DNA from: Burkholderia sp. Bp8963
GTDB lineage: Bacteria; Pseudomonadota; Gammaproteobacteria; Burkholderiales; Burkholderiaceae
Direction: 5' to 3'
Length of the DNA stretch: 64,000 nt
Assembly (NCBI RefSeq): GCF_003854275.1
Contig: NZ_QTQP01000016.1
Span: forward strand, 80,643-144,642
This document shows, one piece after another, positions 27,641 to 37,789 of this stretch. A program made the position numbers and the translations under genes. The notes beneath the pieces were generated by a model, which worked only from the letters and a program-made list of their open reading frames with translations, did no database searches and was not told where the DNA came from. The stretch's first letter is position 1. Every line of letters begins with the position of its first letter.

Positions 27641-28516
27641 TCAGGTCTGCCAGAGCCGCAGCGGCTGCGCGGCGACGCCGTGCACGATCGGGCGCAGGTG
27701 CAGCCAGCAGTCGACGAAATGCCGCTGCAGCACCTCCATCGACGCGGCGAGCGCGCGCACGAGCACGACGCCAGGCGTCACGCAGGTTGCGCCCGCGCGC
27801 AGCGTGTCGTCGAACGGCATGCGAGCGGCGAGCGACTCGGCGAGCGCAGTATCGCACGCGGCGCCGGCCGCCCACAGCGTGCCGTAGACCGGAAAGCCCG
27901 CGAGCACCTGCGGCGCGCTGCGTAGCGTGTCATCGGCCGCGAGCAGCGCGCGTTCGGTCCACAGTGGCCGGCCGTCGGCGTCGACGAGCGCCGACGTCGA
28001 TGCGATGCGGCCGGCCGACCACGCTTCGCCGGCCGCTTGCCGGCCGAGCTGGGTCGCGTCCCAGCCGAGCGCGCTCGCGCCCGTGCCGAGCGTCAGCGTG
28101 AAGTCGAGTGATGCATGTGCGGCGTCGAAGAACAGGTTGTTCTGCGGCAGCCAGTCGAGCTTCGCATGGTCGCCGAGCGTGATTGCGATGCGCTGCGTTG
28201 CGTCGAGGCCGTTCGACTTGTACCACTTGGTCGCGCCGGGCGTCGTCAGCACCGCATGCGTGCCCGCGCCGAGCGCAATGTCGATATCGAGCCGGTCGCC
28301 GCCCGCGACGCCACCCGGCGGATGGACGATCACCGCGTGGCAGATCGCGTCGCCTTCCGGGTACAGCGGCCGCTGCACGCGCAGCGGGCCGTCGTGCAGC
28401 CGGTGGACGAGCGTCGTGCGCGCGCCATGCCGTTCGAAGCCGAGTTCGAGGCGGGCGCGCCACGACTTGGCGACGGCGGGGCGGGACAGCGATATGTGGG
28501 AATCGGGGGCGGACAT
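27641..28516 (-). CDS. ureD: urease accessory protein UreD
   Basis: A 291-residue beta-rich chaperone that binds the apo-urease trimer before nickel loading. Conserved pieces are [29 protein letters not shown], and [12 protein letters not shown]. Two adjacent ATG codons at 28519 and 28516 are possible starts, neither with a strong ribosome site; the second gives the usual family length. It is the most upstream ure gene, 138 bases after urtE. Confidence 0.93.
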   Translation of the reverse strand: MSAPDSHISLSRPAVAKSWRARLELGFERHGARTTLVHRLHDGPLRVQRPLYPEGDAICHAVIVHPPGGVAGGDRLDIDIALGAGTHAVLTTPGATKWYKSNGLDATQRIAITLGDHAKLDWLPQNNLFFDAAHASLDFTLTLGTGASALGWDATQLGRQAAGEAWSAGRIASTSALVDADGRPLWTERALLAADDTLRSAPQVLAGFPVYGTLWAAGAACDTALAESLAARMPFDDTLRAGATCVTPGVVLVRALAASMEVLQRHFVDCWLHLRPIVHGVAAQPLRLWQT

Positions 28517-28608
28517 CATTGAAGCGAAGGACGGGTGCGCGGTAATGCTACAGGAATGCGCAGCGAACGAGCGCGCCCGGCGCAAAACGGAATTTCAGTG
28601 AAAGCGGC

Positions 28609-28630
28609 GGTTTCAACGTTTGTTGAAACC
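28609..28630. repeat. 9-bp inverted repeat between urtE and ureD
   Basis: GGTTTCAAC, 4-base spacer, GTTGAAACC: a perfect dyad 25 bases after the urtE stop and about 90 bases before ureD. There is no long T-run, so it is a weak terminator at best. It could equally be an RNA stability hairpin or an operator. Confidence 0.6.
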
Positions 28631-28654
28631 GGGGTGCCGAGTGAAAACGACCTG

Positions 28655-29347
28655 CTACACCGCGATCAGCTCCCGCACGCCGTTGGCCTCCATATCCCGC
28701 GCCTCGCCGCCCGCGACGATCTCGCCGCGGCTCATCACCCAGTAGCGATCGGCGATCGACCGCGCGAAATCGTAATACTGTTCGACGAGCAGCACCGTCA
28801 TCTTCGATTCGTCGACGAGCTGCCGCAGCGTACGGCCGATGTCCTGGATGATCGACGGCTGGATTCCTTCGGTCGGCTCGTCGAGGATCAGCAGTTGCGG
28901 CTCGCTCATCAGCGCGCGGCCGATCGCGAGCTGCTGCTGCTGGCCGCCCGACAGGTCGCCGCCGCGCCGCGCGCGCATGTCCTTCAGCACCGGAAACAGG
29001 TCGTAGATGCGGTCCGGCACCTTCGACGGGGCCTTGCGGCTCGCCGCGCCGACGAGCAGGTTTTCCTCGACGGTCAGGCGCGGAAAGATGTCGCGGCCCT
29101 GCGGCACGTACGCGAGCCCGGCCGCGACACGCGCATACGGCGGCAGCGCGCCGAGCGTCCTGCCGCGCCACGACACCGTGCCGCTCTTCGCGGCGACGAC
29201 GCCCATCAGGCAGCGCAGCAGCGTCGTCTTGCCGACGCCGTTGCGGCCGAGCAGCACCGTGAGCTTGCCGTCGTCGGCGGCAAGCGTCACGTTGCGCAGG
29301 ATATGGCTGCCGCCGTAATACTGGTTCAGCGAGTCGATTGTCAGCAT
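28655..29347 (-). CDS. urtE: urea ABC transporter ATP-binding protein UrtE
   Basis: A 230-residue ATPase with Walker A GRNGVGKTTL, signature LSGGQQQQLAIGRAL, and Walker B LLILDEPTEGIQPS. The opening LNQYYGGSHIL is characteristic of UrtE, the LivF-like subunit of the urea importer. It lies 4 bases after urtD. Confidence 0.95.
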   Translation of the reverse strand: MLTIDSLNQYYGGSHILRNVTLAADDGKLTVLLGRNGVGKTTLLRCLMGVVAAKSGTVSWRGRTLGALPPYARVAAGLAYVPQGRDIFPRLTVEENLLVGAASRKAPSKVPDRIYDLFPVLKDMRARRGGDLSGGQQQQLAIGRALMSEPQLLILDEPTEGIQPSIIQDIGRTLRQLVDESKMTVLLVEQYYDFARSIADRYWVMSRGEIVAGGEARDMEANGVRELIAV

Positions 29348-29351
29348 CGCA

Positions 29352-30212
29352 TCATCGTCCGAGATAAGACTCGATCACCGCGTCGTCGCGCTTGACCTGG
29401 TCGAGCGTGCCTTGCGCGAGCACCGCGCCTTCGGCCATCACCGTCACGCGCCCCGCATCACCCGCAAGCGCCGCGACGAATTCCATGTCGTGCTCGACGA
29501 CCATCATCGAGCAGGTGCCACGCAGCGTGTTCAGCAGTTCCGCGAGCTCCATCGTCTCGTGATCGGTCATGCCGGCAGCGGGCTCGTCGAGCAGCAGCAG
29601 CGCGGGGCGCTGCATCAGCAGCATGCCGATCTCGAGCCGTTGCTTCTGCCCGTGCGACAGTTCGCCGGCCGTGCGGAACGCGTGCGCTTCGAGGCCGATC
29701 AGCGCGAGCGTCTCCTCGATCTTCGTCTGCGCGGCCTTGTCGAGCCGTGCGCGCAGCGACGCGAGCCAGCCTTTGTCGGTCTGCATTGCGAGCTCGAGGT
29801 TTTCCCATACCGGGTGCTGCTCGAACACGGTCGGCTTCTGGAACTTGCGGCCGATCCCTGCGCGCGCGATTTCAGGTTCGCTCATTCGCGACAGGTCGAG
29901 TGTCTGGCCAAGAAACACCTTGCCCGCGTCAGGGCGCGTCTTGCCGGTGATCACGTCCATCATCGTCGTCTTGCCCGCGCCGTTCGGGCCGATCACGCAG
30001 CGCAGCTCGCCCGCGTCGATTGCGAGCGACAGCCTGTTCAGCGCGCGGAAGCCGTCGAAGCTCACTTCGATATCCTCAAGATAGAGGATCGTGCCGTGCG
30101 ACGTGTCGATCGCGCCCGGCGTGACGACGCGTCCCATCGCGGCGGTGCCGCTGACCGCGAGCAGTTCGTTCTCGCTGGGCGGCGCAAACTGGTAAAGGGC
30201 GGTTCCGTTCAT
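29352..30212 (-). CDS. urtD: urea ABC transporter ATP-binding protein UrtD
   Basis: A 286-residue LivG-like ATPase. Walker A is GPNGAGKTTMMDVITGKTRP, the signature LSHGQKQRLEIGMLL, and Walker B ALLLLDEPAAGMTDHE. It pairs with UrtE. The start ATG overlaps the urtC stop (ATGA). The N-terminus has about 40 residues before the ATPase domain, longer than LivG. Confidence 0.95.
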   Translation of the reverse strand: MNGTALYQFAPPSENELLAVSGTAAMGRVVTPGAIDTSHGTILYLEDIEVSFDGFRALNRLSLAIDAGELRCVIGPNGAGKTTMMDVITGKTRPDAGKVFLGQTLDLSRMSEPEIARAGIGRKFQKPTVFEQHPVWENLELAMQTDKGWLASLRARLDKAAQTKIEETLALIGLEAHAFRTAGELSHGQKQRLEIGMLLMQRPALLLLDEPAAGMTDHETMELAELLNTLRGTCSMMVVEHDMEFVAALAGDAGRVTVMAEGAVLAQGTLDQVKRDDAVIESYLGR

Positions 30213-31393
30213 GCGCGTTTCCCCTTCGCGATCGCGGCTTCGACGAGGCCCATGATCCCGCGCGGCAGCAGCAGCGGCACGAGCACGAAGATCAGGCCGA
30301 GGAAGAACAGCCAGTATTCGGCGAAATACGCGGTGAAAAAGCTCTTTGCGCCGTTCACCGCGAACGCGCCGACGATCGGCCCGATCAGCGTGCCGCGTCC
30401 GCCGACGGCGACCCAGATCGCCATCTCGATCGAGTTGCCGGGCGACATCTCGCCGGGGTTGATGATGCCGACCTGCGGCACGTACAGCGCGCCGGCGACG
30501 CCGCACAGCACGGCCGACACGGTCCACACGAACAGCTTGTACGCGAGCGGGCTGTAGCCGAGAAACATCAGCCGCGTCTCGCCGTCGCGCACCGCGGTGA
30601 CGACGCGGCCGAGCTTGCTCGTGACGATCGCGCGCGCGGCGACGAACGCGAGCACGAGTGTCGCGAAGGTCAGCAGGAACAGCACCGTGCGCGTGCCGGG
30701 CGACGTGATCGGGAAACCGGCGATGCGCTTGAAATCGGTGAAGCCGTTGTTGCCGCCGAAGCCGGTTTCATTGCGATAGAACAGCAGCATCGCGGCGAAC
30801 GTCATGGCCTGCGTGATGATCGACAGGTACACGCCTTTCACGCGCGAGCGGAATGTGAAGAAGCCGAACACCCACGCGAGCGCGGCGGGCACGAGCACGA
30901 CGAGCGCGAGCGCAACCGCGAGATGCTGCGTGCCGCTCCAGTACCACGGCAACTGGTGCCAGTCGAGAAACACCATGAAGTCGGGCAGGTCGCTGCCATA
31001 CTTGCCGTCGCGGCCGATCTCGCGCATCAGGTACATGCCGATCGCATAGCCGCCGAGTGCGAAGAACAGGCCGTGGCCGAGACTCAGGATCCCGCAGTAG
31101 CCCCACACGAGATCGAGCGCGAGCGCGGCGATCGCGTAGCACATCAGCTTGCCGGCGAGCGTGATCGCATACGCGGACAGGTGGAACGCGCTCGACTCGG
31201 GCGCGACGAGCGCGGCGAGCGGCACGCCGACGCCGATCGCGATGGAGAGCGCGACGAGCGCGAGCCACGCGCGGCGCGACAGCAGCGCAGGGCGCGGCGG
31301 CAGGCCGAGCGCAAAGCCGTCGGTCGAGCGCGGGGTGGTGGGCGCCGGCGCCGCGGCGACGGGGCTCGACAGGGAATTCGTGACGGAAGTCAT
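30209..31393 (-). CDS. urtC: urea ABC transporter permease UrtC
   Basis: A 394-residue LivM-like permease with about ten membrane segments, including DLVWGYCGILSLGHGLFFALGG-type helix (conserved GxxSLGH) and the AVRDGETRLMFLGY loop. The start at 31393 is preferred over 31450 because it has GGAG upstream and the extra codons lie in the non-coding gap. A Ser/Pro-rich N-terminal tail of about 40 residues precedes the first helix. Confidence 0.93.
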   Translation of the reverse strand: MTSVTNSLSSPVAAAPAPTTPRSTDGFALGLPPRPALLSRRAWLALVALSIAIGVGVPLAALVAPESSAFHLSAYAITLAGKLMCYAIAALALDLVWGYCGILSLGHGLFFALGGYAIGMYLMREIGRDGKYGSDLPDFMVFLDWHQLPWYWSGTQHLAVALALVVLVPAALAWVFGFFTFRSRVKGVYLSIITQAMTFAAMLLFYRNETGFGGNNGFTDFKRIAGFPITSPGTRTVLFLLTFATLVLAFVAARAIVTSKLGRVVTAVRDGETRLMFLGYSPLAYKLFVWTVSAVLCGVAGALYVPQVGIINPGEMSPGNSIEMAIWVAVGGRGTLIGPIVGAFAVNGAKSFFTAYFAEYWLFFLGLIFVLVPLLLPRGIMGLVEAAIAKGKRA

Positions 31394-31510
31394 GCCGGTG
31401 CTCCGGTGCGTGCGGGTTGTTTCATGCCAGCCGCCTCGGGGCTGCCGCAAGGAGGCTGACCGCCCCGTCGGGAGGCCGCGAGCAAAGCGAGCATGGGTGG
31501 TCGTTTCACG

Positions 31511-33130
31511 TCATGCCTCCGCGCTGCGTCCCTTCAGGGCGAACATGCCCTGCGGACGTTTCTGGATGAACAGCACGATCATCACGAGCACCGCGATCTT
31601 CGCGAGCACGGCGCCCCAGAACGGCTCGATCGCCTTGCTGACGAGGCCGAGCCCGAAGCCGCCGAGCACGGTGCCGGCGATCTGCCCGACGCCGCCGAGC
31701 ACGACGGCCATGAACGAATCGATGATGTAGTTCTGGCCGAGATCCGGGCCGACGTTGCCGATCTGCGACAGCGCGCAGCCGCCGAGGCCCGCGATGCCCG
31801 CGCCGAATGCGAACGCATACGCGTCGACGCGCGCGGTCTTCACGCCGACGCACGCGGCCATCCGCCGGTTCTGCGTGACTGCGCGCACGAACAGGCCGAG
31901 CCGCGTCTTCGTCAGCACGGCCCACGCGATGCCGACCACCGCGAGCGCGAACGCGAGGATCACGAGCCGGTTGTACGGCAGGATCAGGTTCTGCATCACG
32001 GTCACGCCGCCGCTCATCCACGACGGGTTCACGACCTGCACGTTCTGCGCGCCGAACACCATCCGCGTCGCCTGGATCAGGATCAGGCTGACGCCGAACG
32101 TCGCGAGCAGCGTCTCGAGCGGACGGCCGTACAGATGCCGCAGCACGAGCCGTTCGAGCACGATGCCGACGAGCGCCGCCGCCGCGAACGACGCGGGCAC
32201 CGCGACGAGCGGATACCAGTCGAACGCTGCCGGCGCGAAACGCTGCACGAGCGTCTGTACGACGTAGGTCGCATACGCGCCGATCATCAGGAATTCGCCG
32301 TGCGCCATGTTGATCACGCCGATCAGCCCGTACGTGATCGCGAGGCCGAGCGCGGCGAGCAGCAGCACGCTGCCGAGCGACAGGCCCGCGAACAGCGTGC
32401 CCGCGATCTCGCCGCGGCGCTGCAGCGTGTGCAGCACGTCGAGCCCTTGCTGTGCGGCGTCGCGCACGCGCGCGTCGGGTTCCGCGTAGCTGCCGTCGGC
32501 GTTCGTTGCGACGAGCGGACGCAACTGCTCGATCATGTCGAGGTCGTGGCGCGCGGCGACCACCTGCACCGCTTCGAGGCGCTTCGCCGGATCGGCGTCG
32601 TGCAGCGCGGCGATCGCCCACAGCGCGTCGAGGCGGCGCTTGAGCGCCGGGTCCGTCTCCTTCGCGCGGGCGCGCTCGATCATCGGCTTCAGCGCGGGAT
32701 CGGGCGACTTCAGCAGCGCGTCGATCGCGTCACGTCGTGCCGCGAGGTCCGGCGACGCGAGCGCGAGACCGGACAGCGCGCCGGCGATCTTCGTGCGCAG
32801 CAGGTTGTTCAGCATCACCGGCTGCGCGTTGCCAGGCTGCGAGGCGGCCTGCGTCAGCGCGTCATGCGCGGTGTCGCCGGTCTGGATCAGGATGCGGCCG
32901 TCGTCGGTCGCGAGGGCGTCGCCGGCCGACAGCGCGTCGAGCAGCGCGACGGCATGCGGATCGGGATCGGCGGCGAGCCGTTCGATCGCGGCCGTCTTCG
33001 CATCGAAGTCGTCGCCGGCGAGCGCGGCGGTGTCGGCGGCCGTCACCGCGAGCGCGGCGCGCGGCGCGATGCCCGCAAGGGCGGCGCACACGATGAGCGC
33101 GACGGCGGCGCGGCGGGGGAGAGTCGGCAT
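31511..33130 (-). CDS. urtB: urea ABC transporter permease UrtB with periplasmic N-terminal domain
   Basis: A 539-residue protein. Residues 1-28 are a cleavable-type signal (ALAGIAPRAALAVTA); residues about 30-230 are a helical-repeat region with several PDPALKP/DADPAKRLEAVQ-type repeats; the LivH-like permease follows from about residue 240 (YGLIGVINMAHGEFLMIGAY). This extended layout is usual for UrtB. The ATG at 33130 has AGGA upstream. A 117-base gap separates it from urtC. Confidence 0.93.
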   Translation of the reverse strand: MPTLPRRAAVALIVCAALAGIAPRAALAVTAADTAALAGDDFDAKTAAIERLAADPDPHAVALLDALSAGDALATDDGRILIQTGDTAHDALTQAASQPGNAQPVMLNNLLRTKIAGALSGLALASPDLAARRDAIDALLKSPDPALKPMIERARAKETDPALKRRLDALWAIAALHDADPAKRLEAVQVVAARHDLDMIEQLRPLVATNADGSYAEPDARVRDAAQQGLDVLHTLQRRGEIAGTLFAGLSLGSVLLLAALGLAITYGLIGVINMAHGEFLMIGAYATYVVQTLVQRFAPAAFDWYPLVAVPASFAAAALVGIVLERLVLRHLYGRPLETLLATFGVSLILIQATRMVFGAQNVQVVNPSWMSGGVTVMQNLILPYNRLVILAFALAVVGIAWAVLTKTRLGLFVRAVTQNRRMAACVGVKTARVDAYAFAFGAGIAGLGGCALSQIGNVGPDLGQNYIIDSFMAVVLGGVGQIAGTVLGGFGLGLVSKAIEPFWGAVLAKIAVLVMIVLFIQKRPQGMFALKGRSAEA

Positions 33131-33236
33131 CGGGATGTCCTGGCGGGCGTGGAGAAGAGGGCTCGGGCGGCGACACGCGAAGCTGGCCGATCGCGGCATC
33201 AGTGCGGAGCGAGGACGGCGACGAGCTTGCCGCAAC

Positions 33237-33268
33237 CGGAGCACCGCACGCATGTGCGCGGTGCTCCG
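33237..33268. repeat. 11-bp inverted repeat between urtA and urtB
   Basis: CGGAGCACCGC, 10-base loop, GCGGTGCTCCG: a strong hairpin 8 bases after the urtA stop, without a T-run on either strand. This is the place where a stem-loop usually protects the abundant mRNA of a solute-binding protein and lowers expression of the permease genes behind it. The 145-base urtA-urtB gap holds nothing else recognisable. Confidence 0.75.
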
Positions 33269-33275
33269 ATTCGCA

Positions 33276-34583
33276 TCAGGCCAGCGCCGCGCGCTGCCGG
33301 CGCAGGAACGCCGGAATCGAGCTGACGATGTCCGGCTTGCCCTGGTTGCCTGCGATGAACGGGCTCCACGGCTGTGCGCGGATCGCGGTCTTCGTCTTCC
33401 ACACGACGTTGAACTGCCCGTCGCCGCGGATCTCGCCGATCATCACCGGCTTGTGCAGGTGATGATTGCCGTCCATCGTCAGCGTGAAGCCGGACGGCGC
33501 GGTGACGGCCTGGCCGATCATCGCGACGCGCACCTTGTCGACGTCGGTGCTCTTCGCCTTCTCGACCGCCTGCTTCCACATGTGGATGCCGACGAAGGTC
33601 GCTTCCATCGGGTCGTTGGTCACGCGCTTCGCGCCGCCGGGCAGGTTGTTCGCCTTCACCCACGCGGCGAACTGGTCCTTGAACTTCGTGTTCGACGGGT
33701 TCTTCACCGACATGAAGTAGTTCCACGCGGCCAGATGCCCGACGAGCGGCTTCGTGTCGATCCCGCGCAGTTCCTCCTCGCCGACCGAGAACGCGACGAC
33801 GGGCACGTCGGTGGCCTTGATGCCCTGGTTACCGAGTTCCTTGTAGAACGGCACGTTCGAATCGCCGTTGATCGTCGAGATCACGGTTGTCTTGCCGCCC
33901 TGCGAGAAGTTCTTGATGTTGGCGACGATGGTCTGGTAGTCGCTATGGCCGAACGGCGTGTAGACCTCCTGAATGTCGGCATCCTTCACGCCCTTCGATT
34001 TCAGGAACGCGCGCAGGATCTTGTTCGTCGTGCGCGGGTACACGTAGTCGGTGCCGAGCAGGAAGAAGCGTTTCGCGCCGCCGCCCTCGGCGCCCATCAG
34101 GTACTCGACGGCCGGGATCGCCTGCTGGTTCGGCGCGGCACCCGTGTAGAACACGTTGCGCGACATCTCCTCGCCTTCGTACTGCACGGGGTAGTACAGG
34201 AGGCCGTTCAATTCCTCGAACACCGGCAGCACCGACTTGCGCGACACCGACGTCCAGCAGCCGAACACGCACGCGACCTTGTCCTGCGTGAGCAGCTGGC
34301 GCGCCTTTTCGGCAAAGAGCGGCCAGTTCGACGCGGGATCGACGACGACCGGCTCGATCTTGCGGCCCAGCACGCCGCCGCTCTTGTTGATGTCGGCGAT
34401 CGTCATCAGTGCGGTGTCCTTCAGCGACGTCTCCGAGATCGCCATCGTGCCGGACAGCGAATGCAGGATGCCGACCTTGATCGGGCCCGTGCCCGCATCG
34501 GCGGCGTGCGCGAACGGGCTCTTGCCTGCCAGCGTGAGCGCGCCGGCCATCGATCCGAACTTCAACAGACTGCGACGTTTCAT
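33276..34583 (-). CDS. urtA: urea ABC transporter substrate-binding protein UrtA
   Basis: A 435-residue periplasmic binding protein (Peripla_BP_5 type). The N-terminus MKRRSLLKFGSMAGAL has a twin-arginine-like signal and an AHA-A cleavage region. IKVGILHSLSGTMAISE and FGCWTSVSRKSVLPVFE are typical UrtA segments. The ATG at 34583 has AAGGGG upstream; a GTG at 34598 would only add five residues. It is the first gene of the urt-ure block. Confidence 0.95.
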   Translation of the reverse strand: MKRRSLLKFGSMAGALTLAGKSPFAHAADAGTGPIKVGILHSLSGTMAISETSLKDTALMTIADINKSGGVLGRKIEPVVVDPASNWPLFAEKARQLLTQDKVACVFGCWTSVSRKSVLPVFEELNGLLYYPVQYEGEEMSRNVFYTGAAPNQQAIPAVEYLMGAEGGGAKRFFLLGTDYVYPRTTNKILRAFLKSKGVKDADIQEVYTPFGHSDYQTIVANIKNFSQGGKTTVISTINGDSNVPFYKELGNQGIKATDVPVVAFSVGEEELRGIDTKPLVGHLAAWNYFMSVKNPSNTKFKDQFAAWVKANNLPGGAKRVTNDPMEATFVGIHMWKQAVEKAKSTDVDKVRVAMIGQAVTAPSGFTLTMDGNHHLHKPVMIGEIRGDGQFNVVWKTKTAIRAQPWSPFIAGNQGKPDIVSSIPAFLRRQRAALA

Positions 34584-34643
34584 CGGGTTCCCCTTCACGT
34601 GTTGGATGTGCGTGCGCCGCTGCGGCGTCTACCATCGGTATTA

Positions 34644-34659
34644 CGCAAGGCATGTGCCA
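34644..34659 (-). promoter_or_regulatory. sigma-54 promoter upstream of urtA
   Basis: On the minus strand TGGCAC, five bases, TTGCG, with GG and GC ten bases apart, a near-perfect sigma-54 promoter. Transcription would start near 34633, about 50 bases before urtA. It implies activation by an enhancer-binding protein such as NtrC under nitrogen limitation. Confidence 0.72.
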
Positions 34660-34767
34660 GTCGCATGCGTGCACGGTGGACGTGCCTGCGCGGGCGGCGG
34701 CGCGCCGCGTGCGACGCGTCGCGTGGCATGGATGGCCCGTTGCGGTGCAGTATCGCGGGCGCAAATG

Positions 34768-34795
34768 GTGCACGGCGGGTGCACGGCCGGTGCAC
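34768..34795. promoter_or_regulatory. three GTGCAC sites at exact 11-bp spacing
   Basis: GTGCAC occurs at 34768, 34779 and 34790, each inside GGTGCACGG, so one per helical turn. The pairs resemble NtrC half-sites (TGCAC...GTGCA) with a 5-base instead of 7-base centre. They lie about 110-150 bp upstream of the urtA sigma-54 promoter, a usual enhancer distance, and close to the divergent aminotransferase gene. Confidence 0.5.
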
Positions 34796-34797
34796 GG

Positions 34798-34826
34798 TTG
34801 TGCTTCACCGTTTCGGTGCTTACACT
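34798..34826 (+). promoter_or_regulatory. possible sigma-70 promoter of the omega-aminotransferase gene
   Basis: TTGTGC, 17 bases, TACACT, followed about 70 bases later by the ATG at 34898. The -35 box is weak (three of six), the -10 box fair (four of six). The 314-base divergent gap 34584-34897 otherwise holds the urtA control sites and no gene. Confidence 0.35.
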
Positions 34827-34897
34827 CGGGTTTCGACTTGCGTCGCACAGTGCCGGCGCCGCGTTGCTGCGCCGATCGTTCAATCCGAGGAGCCACC

Positions 34898-36226
<1,329 letters not shown>

Positions 36227-36271
36227 CGCGGGAAGAGGGAGCGGGCGCGCATCGTGCGCCCGTGGCGGAGA

Positions 36272-36341
36272 TCAGGTGCGGCCGGCCAGGTGCGGCTGGC
36301 CAGGTGCGGCCGGTGAGGTGCGGCTGGTGAAGCGCGGCCGG
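36272..36341. repeat. five imperfect 14-bp tandem repeats
   Basis: Five consecutive 14-base units of the form (t/c)(c/g)aggtgcggc(c/t)gg, at 36272, 36286, 36300, 36314 and 36328, with a degenerate sixth after them. They fill most of the gap between the aminotransferase stop and the rhodanese gene (convergent). The gap has no reading frame of note. Confidence 0.85.
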
Positions 36342-36360
36342 CCGGCTGCGGTGCGTGCGG

Positions 36361-36684
36361 TCAGTAGCGCGGCACCGACGGATCGACATCGCGCGACCAC
36401 GCGTCGATGCCGCCCTGCAGGTTGTAGAGCTTCGTGAAGCCGCGCGATTCGAGGAACATCGCGACCTGTGCGCTGCGCATTCCGTGATGGCATACGCAGA
36501 CGATCTCGGCTTCGTCGTCCAGTTCCTCGCTGCGCGCGGGAATCTGCTGCATCGGGATCGACACGCTGCCCGCGATCTGCGCGGTCGCGATTTCCCACGG
36601 TTCGCGCACGTCGAGCACGACGGGCGCGGGGCGGGTCTTGTCGGCCAATCTTTCCGCGAGCATCGCGGGCGTCAGGATCTGCAT
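36361..36684 (-). CDS. single-domain rhodanese-like protein
   Basis: A 107-residue rhodanese domain. The active-site loop is CHHGMRS with the catalytic Cys in place, and the LDVREPWEIATAQI segment is typical of single-domain sulfurtransferases (GlpE type). It probably carries a persulfide in sulfur trafficking. It lies 13 bases after the Pcm-like gene and is likely co-transcribed with it. Confidence 0.88.
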   Translation of the reverse strand: MQILTPAMLAERLADKTRPAPVVLDVREPWEIATAQIAGSVSIPMQQIPARSEELDDEAEIVCVCHHGMRSAQVAMFLESRGFTKLYNLQGGIDAWSRDVDPSVPRY

Positions 36685-36697
36685 GATCGGCGGGGGC

Positions 36698-37351
36698 TCA
36701 GAACTTGAAGCGCGACGGCTCGATCGCGTTGACGAGGTGGTCGACGTAGGTTTCGAACACGTCGGCGACGCGGTACTGCTTGTCGTCGATGCGCGTGATG
36801 ATCTGCGCCTTCATCACCGGACGACCGCCGACGAATGCCGACAGGCGGCCGCCGATCTTCAGCTGCTCGAGCATTTCCTGCGGCACGACGGGCAGGCCGC
36901 CGGCCACGCAGATCACATCGTACGGCGCCTTCGCCGGCCAGCCGCGCGAACCGTCGCCGAGCGCGACTTCGGCGTTCGTCACGCCGTTGTTGTGCAGGTT
37001 CACTTCCGCGAACTTCGCGATCGTCGGATCGATCTCGACCGCCGTCACGTGTTGCGCGCGCGCCGCGAACAGCGCGGCCAGGTAGCCCGAGCCCGCGCCG
37101 ATCAGCAGCACGTTCTCGTGCTTCTTCACCGCGAGTTCCTGCAGCACGCGTGCCTCGACGCGCGGGAACAGCATCTTGTGGCCACCCGGCAGCGGCAGTT
37201 CGAGGTCCGCGAATGCGAGGTCGCGGTACGCGGCCGGGACGAAATTCTCACGCTTGACGATCGACAGCAGGCCCAGAACTTCCAGATCCAGGACGTCCCA
37301 CGGACGGATCTGCTGTTCGATCATGTTGAAACGCGCTTGTTCGATATTCAT
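36698..37351 (-). CDS. protein-L-isoaspartate O-methyltransferase family protein
   Basis: A 217-residue class I methyltransferase of the PCMT family. It has the N-terminal NMIEQQIRPWDVLD segment and the SAM motif LLIGAGSGYLAALFA. The segment MLFPRVEARVLQEL matches the family, but the canonical TGCGYQAAVL-type loop is altered, as in the many proteobacterial Pcm-like proteins without proven repair activity. Function as a repair enzyme is therefore uncertain. Confidence 0.85.
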   Translation of the reverse strand: MNIEQARFNMIEQQIRPWDVLDLEVLGLLSIVKRENFVPAAYRDLAFADLELPLPGGHKMLFPRVEARVLQELAVKKHENVLLIGAGSGYLAALFAARAQHVTAVEIDPTIAKFAEVNLHNNGVTNAEVALGDGSRGWPAKAPYDVICVAGGLPVVPQEMLEQLKIGGRLSAFVGGRPVMKAQIITRIDDKQYRVADVFETYVDHLVNAIEPSRFKF

Positions 37352-37451
37352 GGTGTCATGCAGCCTGGTCGGCTATCAGCGGGGATAGAGAAACTTGTCA
37401 ATTGTACCAAACCGGGCGTCAGGCCAGCCTTCAGAAGCCCTGCAATGGCGC

Positions 37452-37709
37452 TTATCGCTTGCTGTTCTTGATCTGTTCCTCGAACGCGAGGTCGAGCTTG
37501 CTGGCCTTGCGCGGCTTTTTGGGGCCAAGGTCGTCGACGAACTTCACGAATTCGTCGAGCGGCAGCGGCTCGCAGCGCTTGTCGGCGGCGCCGCCCGAGC
37601 GATCGACGAGATAGAACAGGCCGCCCGGCATCGCGACCGCCGCGAAGTGCGGGTTGCCGGAGCGGGTTTTCAGGCGTTCGACCGCGTGGGTCGCCTTGGT
37701 GGTGCGCAT
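37452..37709 (-). CDS. small conserved hypothetical protein
   Basis: An 85-residue soluble protein: a basic N-terminus, a central LFYLVDRSGGAADKRCEPL segment, and a Lys-rich helical C-terminus. The ATG at 37709 is preferred to the longer frame, whose extra residues are Arg-rich and lie in the gap. Its codon use matches the neighbours, so I accept it as a gene; no function recognised. Confidence 0.65.
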   Translation of the reverse strand: MRTTKATHAVERLKTRSGNPHFAAVAMPGGLFYLVDRSGGAADKRCEPLPLDEFVKFVDDLGPKKPRKASKLDLAFEEQIKNSKR

Positions 37710-37789
37710 GGTGCGGGTTCTGCAGCGGACTTGAGGTGAGGCCCACACTTTATCAACAACCGGCCGCGCGTGCGCGGCCGGCGCCCCGC

